A DNA stretch of 64,000 nucleotides from Ga0077527 sp964433345 (GCA_964433345.1 CAYSQJ010000001.1:434001-498000); one strand, 5' to 3'. Shown: positions 35,060 to 43,842, counted from the stretch's first letter. Program-made: numbers and translations. The notes: generated by a model from the letters alone, not told the origin.

Positions 35060-35287
35060 ATGAACAAATTCGTCCGCCCCATCCTCGCCCTGTCTGCGCT
35101 CGCCGTCCTCGGCGGCTGCGTTGCCGTGCCGGCCGGGCCCGCCTACTACCATGAGCCGGCGCCGGTGGTCCTCGTGCCTGCGCCTGTTTACTACGGCCCT
35201 GCGCTCCATTTCGATATCCGCAGCAGGCATGGCGGGCCTCGCGGCCGCCATCATCGCGGACCCGGCCCGCGCCGCGGCCATCGCTGA
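35060..35287 (+). CDS. Small lipoprotein
   Basis: A 75-residue lipoprotein with leader PILALSALAVLGGC (lipobox LGGC). Mature region is Pro/Tyr/His-rich (PAYYHEPAPVVLVPAPVYYGP) and ends in a basic Gly/Arg/His tail. It has no recognised domain. It precedes the Tyr/His-rich secreted protein gene by 19 bp, so they are likely co-expressed. Confidence 0.75.
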   Translation: MNKFVRPILALSALAVLGGCVAVPAGPAYYHEPAPVVLVPAPVYYGPALHFDIRSRHGGPRGRHHRGPGPRRGHR

Positions 35288-35306
35288 TCACGGCGGAGGA
35301 CTAGCC

Positions 35307-36365
35307 ATGCGCCCCGTACTCATTGCACTGTCTGCGTTGTCATTCCTGCTCGGCACCGCGACCCCGGCGGGGGCCCAGGTGTCGGTCAGTGTCGTGGTTC
35401 CCGGCATCAGCATCGGCATCCACCAGCACGGTTATCCGGAGCTGGTTCCGGTGCCCGGCTACCCGGTGTATTACGCGCCGCAGTTGCCGGTGAACTATTT
35501 CTTCTATGACGGCTACTACTGGCTGTATCACGACGATCACTGGTATACGAGCGACTGGTACGACGGTCCGTGGACGCCGGTTGATCCCGACGACGTACCG
35601 CTGTTCGTGCTGCGGGTGCCCGTGCGTTATTACGTGAACCCGCCGCTGTACTTCCAGGGCTGGTATGTCGATGCCGCGCCGCGCTGGGAGATCCACTGGG
35701 GTCCGCGCTGGGTGTACTACCGACAGCGCTGGGAGCACTGGGACCATCACATCGTCCATGCCCCGGCGCCGTTGCCGCTGTACCAGCGCCACTATGTTGG
35801 CGACCGTTATCCGCGTGGTGAATACCGCCATGTGATCCATCGCGAGCATTACCGCTACCAGCCGCGTGACCGTGTGGTACTCGAGCGTCACCATCGCAGG
35901 CACAACGCAGCGCGGCCGCAATCGCAGCCTCGCGGCGATTTTCAGCGTTCACAGCAGCTGCAGCGGGAACGCGATGGGTCATGGAACCGCACGCCGGCCG
36001 TGCCGATGCAGCCCCGGGCCGTGCCGCGGCAGCCGGCGGCTGTGCCGCAACAACCGGCAGCAGTGCCGGCACAGCCGCGAATCGCTCCCGCACCACAGCC
36101 CCGGTTACACCCGCAGGCGCAGCAGGAGCGCCGGGAGTTCCGCAGACCCGAGCCGCAGCGTGCCGCGCCCCGGCGGTCAGGACCTGCACCGCAGGCCATG
36201 CAGCCGCGGCCGCAGCCGCGCGTACAGCAGGCGCCGCGTCCGCAGTTCCAACAGCGTGCGCCGCAGATGCGCGGCGAGGCGCGGCAACCCCGCGGCGGAG
36301 GCGAACGTCGCGCGGGGCCGGAACGCCAGGGCCGCGGCGGCGAACGCGGGCAGGGCCGCAGCTAG
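35307..36365 (+). CDS. Secreted Tyr/His/Trp-rich protein with a long basic tail
   Basis: A 352-residue protein with a Sec signal (LIALSALSFLLGTATPAGA). Residues about 40-175 are aromatic-rich (YYAPQLPVNYFFYDGYYWLY, HWYTSDWYDGPWTPV). The C-terminal half is a Pro/Gln/Arg-rich low-complexity region with PQQPAAVP-type repeats. Such exported proteins are common beside small lipoproteins but have no known role. The start is by GGAGGACTAGCC. It is translated after the small lipoprotein. Confidence 0.75.
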   Translation: MRPVLIALSALSFLLGTATPAGAQVSVSVVVPGISIGIHQHGYPELVPVPGYPVYYAPQLPVNYFFYDGYYWLYHDDHWYTSDWYDGPWTPVDPDDVPLFVLRVPVRYYVNPPLYFQGWYVDAAPRWEIHWGPRWVYYRQRWEHWDHHIVHAPAPLPLYQRHYVGDRYPRGEYRHVIHREHYRYQPRDRVVLERHHRRHNAARPQSQPRGDFQRSQQLQRERDGSWNRTPAVPMQPRAVPRQPAAVPQQPAAVPAQPRIAPAPQPRLHPQAQQERREFRRPEPQRAAPRRSGPAPQAMQPRPQPRVQQAPRPQFQQRAPQMRGEARQPRGGGERRAGPERQGRGGERGQGRS

Positions 36366-36376
36366 CAGCGCTACAA

Positions 36377-36404
36377 TGAAACGGGGCCGCAAAGCCCTGT
36401 TTCA
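36377..36404. other. Hairpin without T tail
   Basis: An 11-bp stem (TGAAACGGGGC / GCCCTGTTTCA, one G-T pair, CGCAAA loop) just past the stop of the Tyr/His-rich gene. There is no clear T run, so it may act as a mRNA 3' structure or a weak terminator. Confidence 0.5.
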
Positions 36405-36454
36405 TTGGATAATCCTCCGCAGCCATACGCTGCCAACCCCCGGAGGAATGCCAC

Positions 36455-36871
36455 ATGTCATCCGAACACGCCGTCGCAGGCAGCTGCCTGTGCGGAGATA
36501 TCCGTTTTGAAATCGCGCCGCCGTCCACCGCCTTTCGCTATTGCCACTGCACCCGCTGTCGCAAGGTGACCGGCGCGGCGCATGCCGCCAACCTGTTCGT
36601 CCCGGCGGCGCAGTTCAGCTGGACTGCAGGCGAGACGCTGGCAAGGCGCTACGACCTGCCGGGCGCCAAGCGCTTCGCGGTGAGTTTCTGCCCGAAATGC
36701 GGCACCCGGGTGCCGCACAAGGTGACTGGCACCGAGAACATGCTGATCCCAGCCGGAGTGCTCGACGGCACGCCGGATCTGAAACCCGACGGCAGCATTT
36801 TCTGGGGCTCGCGCGCAGAATGGTTCATCGAAACACCGGCGTTGCCGAAGGCGGAGGAATACGGCAGGTAG
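36455..36871 (+). CDS. GFA/CENP-V family protein
   Basis: A 138-residue zinc protein of the GFA family. Zinc-binding cysteines: GSCLCGDI, FRYCHCTRCRKVTG and FCPKCGTR. Family members include glutathione-dependent formaldehyde-activating enzymes and S-(hydroxymethyl)glutathione synthase-like proteins, but most have no tested activity. It precedes the dienelactone hydrolase gene by 64 bp on the same strand. Confidence 0.9.
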   Translation: MSSEHAVAGSCLCGDIRFEIAPPSTAFRYCHCTRCRKVTGAAHAANLFVPAAQFSWTAGETLARRYDLPGAKRFAVSFCPKCGTRVPHKVTGTENMLIPAGVLDGTPDLKPDGSIFWGSRAEWFIETPALPKAEEYGR

Positions 36872-36935
36872 AATTCCGCCATCCGTGTCGCGGCAGTTCG
36901 CCGCGGCTTCTCCGGCACAGCAAGGAAAAATCCGC

Positions 36936-37676
36936 ATGGCCCTGATCGAACAGCATGTCACCGTCACCACCAAGTATGGCAAGTGCCCGGCCTTCGCCGC
37001 CTGTCCCGATGCGCCGGGGCGTTTTCCCGGCATCATTTTCTACATGGATGCGCCGGGTTTTCGCGAGGAGCTCTGCAACATGGCGCGGCGCATCGCCAAG
37101 CATGGCTATTTCTGCCTGCTGCCCGACATGTATTACCGCCTCGGCACCTGCCGCTTCGACATCCCGCGCCGCAACGACTCGATGTCGGCGGTGATCAAGG
37201 CGGCGATGAACAGCCTGAGCAATGCCGACGTCACTGACGACACCGCGGCCTTCATCAACTGGCTGGATGCCCAGGACAAGGTGGCCGAGGGTCCGGTGGG
37301 CAGCGTCGGCCACTGCATGAGCGGGCGCTACATCACCACCGCCGCGGCGCGTTTTCCGCGGATGAAGGCCGCCGCTTCGCTTTATGGCGTCGGCATCGTT
37401 ACCGACAAGGACGATTCCCCGCACAAGCTGCTGGGTGACATCAAGGGCGAGCTTTATTACGCCTTTGCCGAGAAGGACGCCTCGGTGCCGGCACAGGAGG
37501 TCACCGAGCTTGCCGCGGCGCTGAAGAAGGCCGGCACGAAACACGTGCTGGAGACGCTGCCGGGAACGCAGCACGGCTTCTGCTTTGCGGAGCGTGCGGT
37601 CTACCACCCGGTGGCCTCCGAGCATACCTGGACGAAGATATTCGATCTCTGGGACCGCAATCTGAAGCAGGCCTAG
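36936..37676 (+). CDS. Dienelactone hydrolase family protein
   Basis: A 246-residue alpha/beta hydrolase. The nucleophile is Cys in GSVGHCMSGRY, as in true dienelactone hydrolases, and the catalytic His is in PGTQHGFCF. Candidate Asp in FAEKDASVPAQ. The ring-cleavage enzyme for chlorinated aromatics or a general lactonase or esterase is possible. The start is by AAGGAAAA at 36936. Confidence 0.88.
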   Translation: MALIEQHVTVTTKYGKCPAFAACPDAPGRFPGIIFYMDAPGFREELCNMARRIAKHGYFCLLPDMYYRLGTCRFDIPRRNDSMSAVIKAAMNSLSNADVTDDTAAFINWLDAQDKVAEGPVGSVGHCMSGRYITTAAARFPRMKAAASLYGVGIVTDKDDSPHKLLGDIKGELYYAFAEKDASVPAQEVTELAAALKKAGTKHVLETLPGTQHGFCFAERAVYHPVASEHTWTKIFDLWDRNLKQA

Positions 37677-37709
37677 GGCACCGCGCGTCGCGCAGCCCCG
37701 GCCGCAGTT

Positions 37710-39266
37710 TCAGCGTTTTTTCTTCGCAGCGCTGACTATCTCCTGCCGCACGTCGGTGATTTCACGTGCGCGTGAACCAATGCCGTCGCAATGCGTCGTG
37801 CGCGGGCAGTGCGTGCTGCGCGGACAGATGATGCGTGCCGGACGCAGCAGTGCGTCTTCAATCCAGGCGATGTTGAGTACCCGCGCCACGGCGCGGATCG
37901 CCTCCGCCGCGGCCTGCGGAATTCCGGCCTCGCCGCGGCCGCGCACGCAGGCCTCGGTGATGGCCTCAACGTGGGCATCGGCATCCGGCGTGTGCGAGCG
38001 CAGCGCCGGCACCAGATCGACGCCCACCGACAGCACATGCGGATTGCCGGCCATGTCGGCGGTGCGCAGCGAATGGCAGCAGTAGAGCAGCGACTGGTCG
38101 CCGTCGCGCAGCACTGATATCTGCGAGCCGCGATCCGGACCTTTCTTCTGGTCGAGCATGCGGAACACCGCCCAGTGCGGACAGGGGTCGGTGACCTGCG
38201 CCATGTTGCCCCAGGGCAGCGGGATGCCGTTGCCGCGGTAGACCGCGCGCAGATAGCCCGGCGGATAGGCGTCGAAGAAATGCCAGTAGGGGTAGGGTGA
38301 AACCTTGGTCATGCGTCGCATGACCGCCGCCGGCGTAAGCTGGATTTTCTCGCCGGCCTCGACGCGATAGGACTCGCGGGTCAGGAAGCGGCGAAAGGGC
38401 ACTTTCGGGCAGAGCAGGGCGCCGGCGAAGAAGCTGCACTCGAAATCGCGCCAGGCATGCAGCACGTCCTGCGGGCTCATGCCGCCGCCGGCGCTGCCCT
38501 CGGGGCTGCCGCCGAGTTCGCCGCCGGTGGCATGCGGGGCCTTCAGCCCGTCGCCGCCGTGCAGCACCTTGTGGCCTAGGTGCGAGGCGAGATCGAATTT
38601 CAGCCGCGCCGGATCATGCTCCAGCGCGCGGTTGAGATAGATCGTGCCCGGCGCCTCGTAGAAGGAACGCACCATGCTGCGCAGCTCGCGGCCCTTGTCG
38701 CGGGTCAGCACCGGCTTGCGCTCGAACCACTGCACTTTCAGTCCGTGCTGCCTGCACAGCTTGAGCAGGTCGTCGGCGCCGAGCGGGAAGGCGCGCTGGC
38801 CGACGTTCTCCGCGGCGCGTTCGAGGTCGGGAAAATCGTTGCGCGACATTTCCTGGTGCGAGCGGATCAGCAGGTGCGCGAACTGCTTGCCGGTGGTGCC
38901 GGTCTGGGCCAGCAGTTCGGGAATCGCCGCCTGCAGCAATTCCTTCGAGAACAGGAAAGAGGGTTCCAGCGGCACTGCCGCCGCACCGCCGCTGCGCGGC
39001 GGTGCCACCGCAGTCTCGGTTTCCGGGTTGTTGTCGAGGAACCAGCGCGGCTCGCGCTGGAACAGCGCCGACAGGATGTCCAGCACCTCGGCCGAGGGCA
39101 CGCGCTTGCCGCTCTCGATCATGCTCAGGTACGACACCGAAGGCGCCTTTTCCGGGTCGTGCTGGCTGCAGCGCGCGGAGAGTTCTTCCAGCGTCAGACC
39201 GTTTCTCTTGCGCAGTGCACGCAGCTTGGTGCCGAGGAAATGGCTCTGGCGGGTGTGCAGGCTCAT
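37710..39266 (-). CDS. XRE-type short-chain fatty-acid-type regulator (DUF3612-like)
   Basis: A 518-residue regulator. An N-terminal Cro/CI-type HTH (LRALRKRNGLTLEELSARCS ... SYLSMIESGKRVPS) is followed by a large C-terminal region. It has a metalloprotease-like segment DLASHLGHKVLHGGDG, then YPYWHFFDAYPPGYLR and a tail with five Cys residues (ICPRSTHCPRTTHC). This architecture matches DUF3612-type, ScfR/RamB-related regulators. The start at 39266 is by GGGAGAAG; a long in-frame extension upstream lies opposite the divergent gene. Confidence 0.85.
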   Translation of the reverse strand: MSLHTRQSHFLGTKLRALRKRNGLTLEELSARCSQHDPEKAPSVSYLSMIESGKRVPSAEVLDILSALFQREPRWFLDNNPETETAVAPPRSGGAAAVPLEPSFLFSKELLQAAIPELLAQTGTTGKQFAHLLIRSHQEMSRNDFPDLERAAENVGQRAFPLGADDLLKLCRQHGLKVQWFERKPVLTRDKGRELRSMVRSFYEAPGTIYLNRALEHDPARLKFDLASHLGHKVLHGGDGLKAPHATGGELGGSPEGSAGGGMSPQDVLHAWRDFECSFFAGALLCPKVPFRRFLTRESYRVEAGEKIQLTPAAVMRRMTKVSPYPYWHFFDAYPPGYLRAVYRGNGIPLPWGNMAQVTDPCPHWAVFRMLDQKKGPDRGSQISVLRDGDQSLLYCCHSLRTADMAGNPHVLSVGVDLVPALRSHTPDADAHVEAITEACVRGRGEAGIPQAAAEAIRAVARVLNIAWIEDALLRPARIICPRSTHCPRTTHCDGIGSRAREITDVRQEIVSAAKKKR

Positions 39267-39295
39267 CGCGCTTCTCCCGGGGGGAAGGCCAGTCG

Positions 39296-39337
39296 AATGT
39301 GAAATTAACAATGTGAAATTTTTAATGTCAAATTTCG
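39296..39337. promoter_or_regulatory. Three 14-bp-phased operator-like repeats
   Basis: The unit AATGTGAAATT at 39296, AATGTGAAATT at 39310 and AATGTCAAATT at 39324 gives three direct repeats at exact 14-bp intervals. They occupy the spacer between the XRE regulator and the divergent PanE-like gene. They are probably the regulator's binding site. Confidence 0.65.
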
Positions 39338-39408
39338 CATTTGTCTTGCCTATGATGCACCGCAACCCGGTCAAAAGCCAGACCGGAACACCACCGACGG
39401 AGGGTCGC

Positions 39409-40518
39409 ATGCGCAAGAACATCCTGATACTCGGAGCCTCGTATGGCTCGCTGCTGGGAACCAAGTTGCTGATGGCGGACCACAGCGTGTCGCTGGTCTG
39501 TACCGCACCCACCGCGCGCCTGATCAAGCGCGAGGGTACGCGGGTGCGCTTCCCCCTGCGCGGCCGCGACCCGGTGGAGGTCGATTCCCGCCGCTTGCCG
39601 GGCAGGCTCGATGCGGTCACGCCCGCTGACGCCGATCCCTCCGCGTACGACCTTATCGTGCTCGGCATGCAGGAATCGCAGTACGGCGGCGACGGGGTGC
39701 GCGCGCTGATGCGCCGCGTCGCGCGTTCGCACAAACCTTGCCTCGCGATCATGAACATGCCGCCACTGCCCTACCTGCGCCGTTTGCCCGGCCTCTTCGT
39801 CGACGCACTGGAAGCCTGCTATACCGATCCGGAGCTGTGGGACGGTTTCGATCCGGCGCGGGTCACCCTGGCAAGTCCCGATCCCCAGGCTTTCCGCCCG
39901 CCGGAGGCGGCGAAGAATTTGCTGCAGGTCGGGCTGCCGACCAATTTCAAGGCGGCACGCTTCGAGTCAGCAGAACACAACGCGCTGTTGCAGGAACTGG
40001 AGGCCGGTATCGACGCTGCGCGTTACGAGGCCGATGGCGAAATGCTGGAAATCCCGGTCCGGCTGAAGCTGCATGAATCGCTGTTCGTGCCTCTCGCCAA
40101 GTGGCCGATGCTGATCACCGGCAACTACCGCTGCGTGCGCCGTCACGACATGATCTCCATCCGTGAAGCCGTGCACGTCGATCTCGAGCGCTCGCGCCGC
40201 ATTTACGAATGGACCGCCAGCCTGTGCAGGAGCCTTGGTGCCGCGCCTGAAGACCTGGTGTCTTTCGACAAGTACGCCAGGTCCGCCGAAAGCCTCGCCA
40301 AGCCGTCTTCGGCGGCGCGCGCGCTGTTTGGCGGTGCGCAGCATATCGAACGCGTCGACAGCCTAATTCAGCGGATCGCCTGGCAGAACGGCACCGAATG
40401 TGGTGTGCTCGAGGAGATCGTTGGCGTGGTCGATGCCCGGCTCCAGAAAAACCGGAACATACAGGTCAAGCAGGAAAGACAGGTCACCGGCTTCATGCGC
40501 GAACCGGCGCTGGCCTGA
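39409..40518 (+). CDS. Ketopantoate reductase-like Rossmann protein
   Basis: A 369-residue protein with an N-terminal Rossmann loop ILILGASYGSLLGTKLL and a following domain like ApbA/PanE. The Gly pattern is G-A-S-x-G-S, unlike the G-x-G-x-x-G of PanE. A C-terminal helical domain includes HVDLERSRRIYEW. It is probably a NAD(P)-dependent oxidoreductase, but the substrate is open. It is divergent from the XRE regulator, sharing the three-repeat site, so is its likely target. Confidence 0.75.
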   Translation: MRKNILILGASYGSLLGTKLLMADHSVSLVCTAPTARLIKREGTRVRFPLRGRDPVEVDSRRLPGRLDAVTPADADPSAYDLIVLGMQESQYGGDGVRALMRRVARSHKPCLAIMNMPPLPYLRRLPGLFVDALEACYTDPELWDGFDPARVTLASPDPQAFRPPEAAKNLLQVGLPTNFKAARFESAEHNALLQELEAGIDAARYEADGEMLEIPVRLKLHESLFVPLAKWPMLITGNYRCVRRHDMISIREAVHVDLERSRRIYEWTASLCRSLGAAPEDLVSFDKYARSAESLAKPSSAARALFGGAQHIERVDSLIQRIAWQNGTECGVLEEIVGVVDARLQKNRNIQVKQERQVTGFMREPALA

Positions 40519-40542
40519 TCCCTTACCGGAGGAGGAGGGGCA

Positions 40543-40568
40543 CAAAACGGCGCGACTGCGCCGTTTTG
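40543..40568 (+). terminator. Rho-independent terminator
   Basis: A perfect 11-bp stem (CAAAACGGCGC / GCGCCGTTTTG, GACT loop) with built-in A and T arms, so it can act on both strands. It ends the PanE-like gene and may also stop transcripts of the minus-strand TTT unit. Confidence 0.88.
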
Positions 40569-40638
40569 CTTGCTGCTGCTGACGAGGGGGCGGACGGGGA
40601 AGACGGATCATGCGACAGCCAGCGCTCCCCGCCCTCCT

Positions 40639-40899
40639 TTAATCCCGTTTTTCGCGTTCCATGCGCTCCATGTTCGCCGCCATGCCGCCGGAGTGACCCA
40701 GAAAGCGCAGCCCGAACAGACCGAGGGCGCCGATGACCAGCGCGACCGGCCAGGCCGCCCACGCCGGCAGCAACTCCCAGTAACTATAGAGCACGAAGGC
40801 ACCGAGGATGGCCACGATCAGCACCGGGATCGCGACTTCCATCGAACCGCGCAGGGTGTGCGCGGAGTCGTGGCGGCGCTTCATCGTGGCCATCACCAT
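40639..40899 (-). CDS. Small two-helix membrane protein
   Basis: A protein of 86 residues with two hydrophobic helices (VAIPVLIVAILGAFVLYSYWELL and WAAWPVALVIGALGLFGL, in part) and a charged C-terminal tail. Three in-frame ATGs are possible; the first at 40899 is used. It follows the TTT receptor by 5 bp on the same strand, so it is part of that unit. It could be a TctB-like helper, but it has two helices only, not the usual four. Confidence 0.7.
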   Translation of the reverse strand: MVMATMKRRHDSAHTLRGSMEVAIPVLIVAILGAFVLYSYWELLPAWAAWPVALVIGALGLFGLRFLGHSGGMAANMERMEREKRD

Positions 40900-40904
40900 C
40901 ACGA

Positions 40905-41879
40905 TTACCGGGTCTTGATGCCTGCCTTGGTTACGACCTCGGTGTACTTGGTGATTTCGGTCTTCAGCAGTTTGGTCAGCTCCTCGGGGCTGCTGAGGAT
41001 CGGGTCCAGCGCCTGCTGCTTGTAGAACTCGCGCACCTCGGGTTCGTTGAGCGCCTTCTTGATCTGCGCATGCAGCGTGGTAATCACGCTCTGCGGCGTT
41101 TTCGCCGGCACGAACACGGCATACCACTGGTCGGTCACGAAGCCGGGATAGAAGGAGTTCATCGTCGGCAGGTCCGGATTCCAAGACGTCGGTTTCTCGG
41201 TCGAGACGGCCAGCGCGCGGATGCGCTTCGAGTTGAGGTGGGTCATCAGCGAGGTCGGCGTGTTGAACAGCATGTCGGCTTCGCCGGTGGCAGTGCCGAG
41301 TGCCGATGGTCCGCCGCCCTTGTACTGGATGATCACGCTCTTGGCCTTGGTGAACTGCTTGAACATCTCGGCCGACAGATGGCTGGTCGTGCCCGCGCCG
41401 TTGGCGGCGATGTTGAGTCCCTCCGGCGCCTTGTTCGACAAGGCCACCAGTTCCTTGACCGAGCGCGCGGGAACGCTGGTGTGTACAGCGAGTACCAGCG
41501 CGGTATTGCTCATCCAGGTCACCGGCGCCAGATCCTTCAGCAGGTCGAAACGGATGCTGTTCTTCTGCAGCACGGTGTTCACCGAGATCGACGCCGTGGT
41601 CATCAGCACCGTGTAGCCGTCGGGTGGCGATTTGACGGCAGCCTCGGCGCCGATTAGCCCGCCGTTGCCGGTGCGGTTCTCGACCAAGATCGTCTGGCCC
41701 AGACCCTTGCGCAGCTTTTCCGCGACCAGGCGTCCCTGGAGGTCGGTGCCGCCGCCGGTGGCGAAGGGCACGATGAGGCGGATCGGTTTGTCGGGATACT
41801 GCGCCATCGCGCTGCCGGCGCTGCCGAACACGATGACCGTGGATGCCAGAAGGGCCTTGCTGAGAGTGCTTTGATGCAT
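40905..41879 (-). CDS. TTT receptor (Bug/TctC family)
   Basis: A 324-residue receptor, leader ALLASTVIVFGSAGSAMA, mature start QYPDKPIRLIVPFATGGGTD. Binding-loop details: YKGGGPSALGTATGEADML. A long C-terminal helix region LLKTEITKYTEVVTKAG closes it. A small membrane protein gene follows directly. Start: ATG at 41879, after GAGGAGAAATC. Confidence 0.92.
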   Translation of the reverse strand: MHQSTLSKALLASTVIVFGSAGSAMAQYPDKPIRLIVPFATGGGTDLQGRLVAEKLRKGLGQTILVENRTGNGGLIGAEAAVKSPPDGYTVLMTTASISVNTVLQKNSIRFDLLKDLAPVTWMSNTALVLAVHTSVPARSVKELVALSNKAPEGLNIAANGAGTTSHLSAEMFKQFTKAKSVIIQYKGGGPSALGTATGEADMLFNTPTSLMTHLNSKRIRALAVSTEKPTSWNPDLPTMNSFYPGFVTDQWYAVFVPAKTPQSVITTLHAQIKKALNEPEVREFYKQQALDPILSSPEELTKLLKTEITKYTEVVTKAGIKTR

Positions 41880-42050
41880 GATTTCTCCTCGTTGTGGATA
41901 CAGCACACGGAATCGATGAACGGGGTCTTTGCCCCTTTTTGCCGTGCTGGACAAATAGTAAACCTTTTCCCGGCGGGAAGGCAGTGCGCGCATGATGCGG
42001 TGCCGCACTGCGGTAGCGTGTTGCAGAGGGTGGTGCGAGCTGCGGCTGTT

Positions 42051-42317
42051 TCAGCGGAAGCGGATTTTTGCGACGAGGATCGCGCCGGCGAGCAGCAATG
42101 TCACCGCATTGGCGAGGATCAGCGGCAGGTCGCCGATCAGCAGTCCGTAGATGAGCCACAGCACGATGCCGGCGACCATCATCGAAAACATTGTCAGCGA
42201 CACATCGCGCGTCGAGCGCGAGCGCCAGGCCTGGATCGCCTGCGGCGCGAAGGCCGAGGTGGTGAGGATCGCGGCGGCGATGCCGATCCAGGTCGGCGAA
42301 ATGGGAATTTCGATCAT
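42051..42317 (-). CDS. SemiSWEET (PQ-loop) transporter
   Basis: An 88-residue protein with three helices: IGIAAAILTTSAFAPQAIQ, SLTMFSMMVAGIVLWLIYG and PLILANAVTLLLAGAILV. The PQ-loop motif (APQ) is in helix 1. SemiSWEETs form dimers that move sugars by facilitated diffusion. The sugar is not evident. No sugar enzyme is beside it. Confidence 0.9.
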   Translation of the reverse strand: MIEIPISPTWIGIAAAILTTSAFAPQAIQAWRSRSTRDVSLTMFSMMVAGIVLWLIYGLLIGDLPLILANAVTLLLAGAILVAKIRFR

Positions 42318-42492
42318 GGCGCGTGCAGTGTACCCGAAGCACCGTGCGCCATCCTGCGGTGCGGAACCAAATAATGCGGCGCCGGTCCATTGCCAGCGTG
42401 CTGCGATGACGTAATGCGACGAACGTTATTCGTGCATCAACTTCCGGCATGAGGTGCATGCCGTTTATCAATGGATGATGGATGACAGGGCA

Positions 42493-42888
42493 ATGATCAA
42501 GGCATCGACCTTCAACTGGCTGGTATGGGGCGCCTTCGGCGTGCTGGCGCTGCTGTGGACCGCGGGCAGTTATGTTGCCGCGGCTGTCGCGCGCTGGGGT
42601 GCGCAGGCACTTGCCGGAGGCGGACTCGACGGCGCCGGCCGCGTGCTCGCACAGCCATGGCCGCTGCCCGAGGCCCTTGCGCCGTGGCTGGATCCGGCGA
42701 CGTTGCAGTCGCTGCAGCAGATGGTGCTTGTCGCGCTCGACGGATTGCGCGATGCACTGCCTTTCATGGGCGCGGCGATGGGCTGGCTGGTGCCGCTGAT
42801 CTGGACGGCATGGGGACTGGGACTGCTGCTGATGCTGGCACTGGCGGGCGGTGCCCAATGGCTGTGGACGGGTTTCGCGGCACGTTGA
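42493..42888 (+). CDS. Hypothetical membrane protein
   Basis: A protein of about 131 residues with two hydrophobic helices (STFNWLVWGAFGVLALLWTA and LVPLIWTAWGLGLLLMLALA) and an Ala/Leu/Pro-rich part between them. No family is recognised. Start candidates lie at 42454 and 42493; the latter is preceded by AGGG and is preferred. The region is convergent with the next membrane protein gene. Confidence 0.6.
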   Translation: MIKASTFNWLVWGAFGVLALLWTAGSYVAAAVARWGAQALAGGGLDGAGRVLAQPWPLPEALAPWLDPATLQSLQQMVLVALDGLRDALPFMGAAMGWLVPLIWTAWGLGLLLMLALAGGAQWLWTGFAAR

Positions 42889-42923
42889 ATTTTGCGCTGA
42901 TCGCCCGTTGCCGGTTATTCGTT

Positions 42924-42954
42924 ACAAGTATTTGTTTTTATTGATAATTTTTAG
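42924..42954 (+). repeat. Dispersed AT-rich repeat, copy C
   Basis: AAGTATTTGTTTTTATTGAT plus AATTTTT, in the spacer between two convergent genes. It differs from the consensus core by one base. Confidence 0.65.
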
Positions 42955-42965
42955 TTGCTCCGCGA

Positions 42966-43820
42966 TCAGCGCGTGGCCAGGCACTGCAGCAGCGTTCCCG
43001 CGGCCAGTATTGCCGCGAAGCAGGATACCCAACCCAGGCTAACCACGGCCACGCGCAGGCGATGCGCACCTGGCCGCAGCAGCAGGCGTGACATCGCATA
43101 AATGAAGCCGATCGCCATCGCCGGCGCCAGCCACACGCCGAACATCATCTGCATCAGCAGTTCGCGCCGGACCTCGAGATCGATTGCGGCATCCTGCGCC
43201 ACGCTGAGCAATCCGGCGAGCGCCACCAGCGGCAGGCCGGAGAGTATGCCGCTCGCACCATCCTTCCAGCGAAAGCGCGGCGGCAGCACGATCAGCAGCC
43301 ACAGCGCCAAGGCGAAGAGCAGCGTTTTCTGCCAGGTCAGCACCGGCCGCAGGCCGCCGGTTTCCGCACCGTCCGTTCCGGCGAGCATCCACCACAGCAG
43401 TGTCAGCACCACGCCGCCGGCCGTGGCCGCGATGACATAAAGCGGCTGCAGGCGCGAAGCCACGCCCTTGCGCACGAAGCCGCGGGTCACCAGTGCCAGC
43501 CACAGCAATGCCACGCCGGCGGCGAGGCCCCAAGCCAGCGGCGTGGCGAACGCCGGTGTCGCGAACAGCGCAAACAGCAGCAGGTAGGCCAGGCACAGCA
43601 CGCCGTTCACCAGCGGCATCCACAGCATGGTTGCAGTAATCGCGCTGACGGTGTCCCGGCGCGACAAGATGAAGGCGAGTCCGTTCAGCGCCGGAAAGGT
43701 CAGCATCAGTCCCGCCGCCGTGGGGAAACGTCCGGCCAGCGCCACGATCAGCGCGTAGATTGCCGTGCCGAAGGCGACACGCAAGGCAAGTTCGGCCGGG
43801 CGCGCCGGCGTCAGGGACAT
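42966..43820 (-). CDS. Multi-pass membrane protein
   Basis: A 284-residue very hydrophobic protein with about eight transmembrane helices (for example ALRVAFGTAIYALIVALAG, LLFALALWLLIVLP). No family is recognised and no signature residues stand out. It is 22 bp downstream of the MBL-fold hydrolase gene on the same strand, so the pair is probably co-transcribed. Confidence 0.75.
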   Translation of the reverse strand: MSLTPARPAELALRVAFGTAIYALIVALAGRFPTAAGLMLTFPALNGLAFILSRRDTVSAITATMLWMPLVNGVLCLAYLLLFALFATPAFATPLAWGLAAGVALLWLALVTRGFVRKGVASRLQPLYVIAATAGGVVLTLLWWMLAGTDGAETGGLRPVLTWQKTLLFALALWLLIVLPPRFRWKDGASGILSGLPLVALAGLLSVAQDAAIDLEVRRELLMQMMFGVWLAPAMAIGFIYAMSRLLLRPGAHRLRVAVVSLGWVSCFAAILAAGTLLQCLATR

Positions 43821-43842
43821 CTGCGGCGGTCAGCGACGGCCG

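Noticed and set aside
36377..36404. A Rho-independent terminator call.
   Set aside because: The stem is good but lacks a T run, so it was listed only as a hairpin.
39296..39337. A CRISPR-like array.
   Set aside because: The repeats are 11 bp with 3-bp spacers and only three copies; not CRISPR.
37710..39758. A start for the XRE regulator at 39758 giving 682 residues.
   Set aside because: The added 164 residues lack a domain and lie over the divergent gene and the repeat site; the ATG at 39266 has a ribosome-binding site.
40639..42858. A 739-residue minus-strand frame.
   Set aside because: Only its last 86 residues look real; the rest covers a TTT receptor and SemiSWEET gene in another frame.
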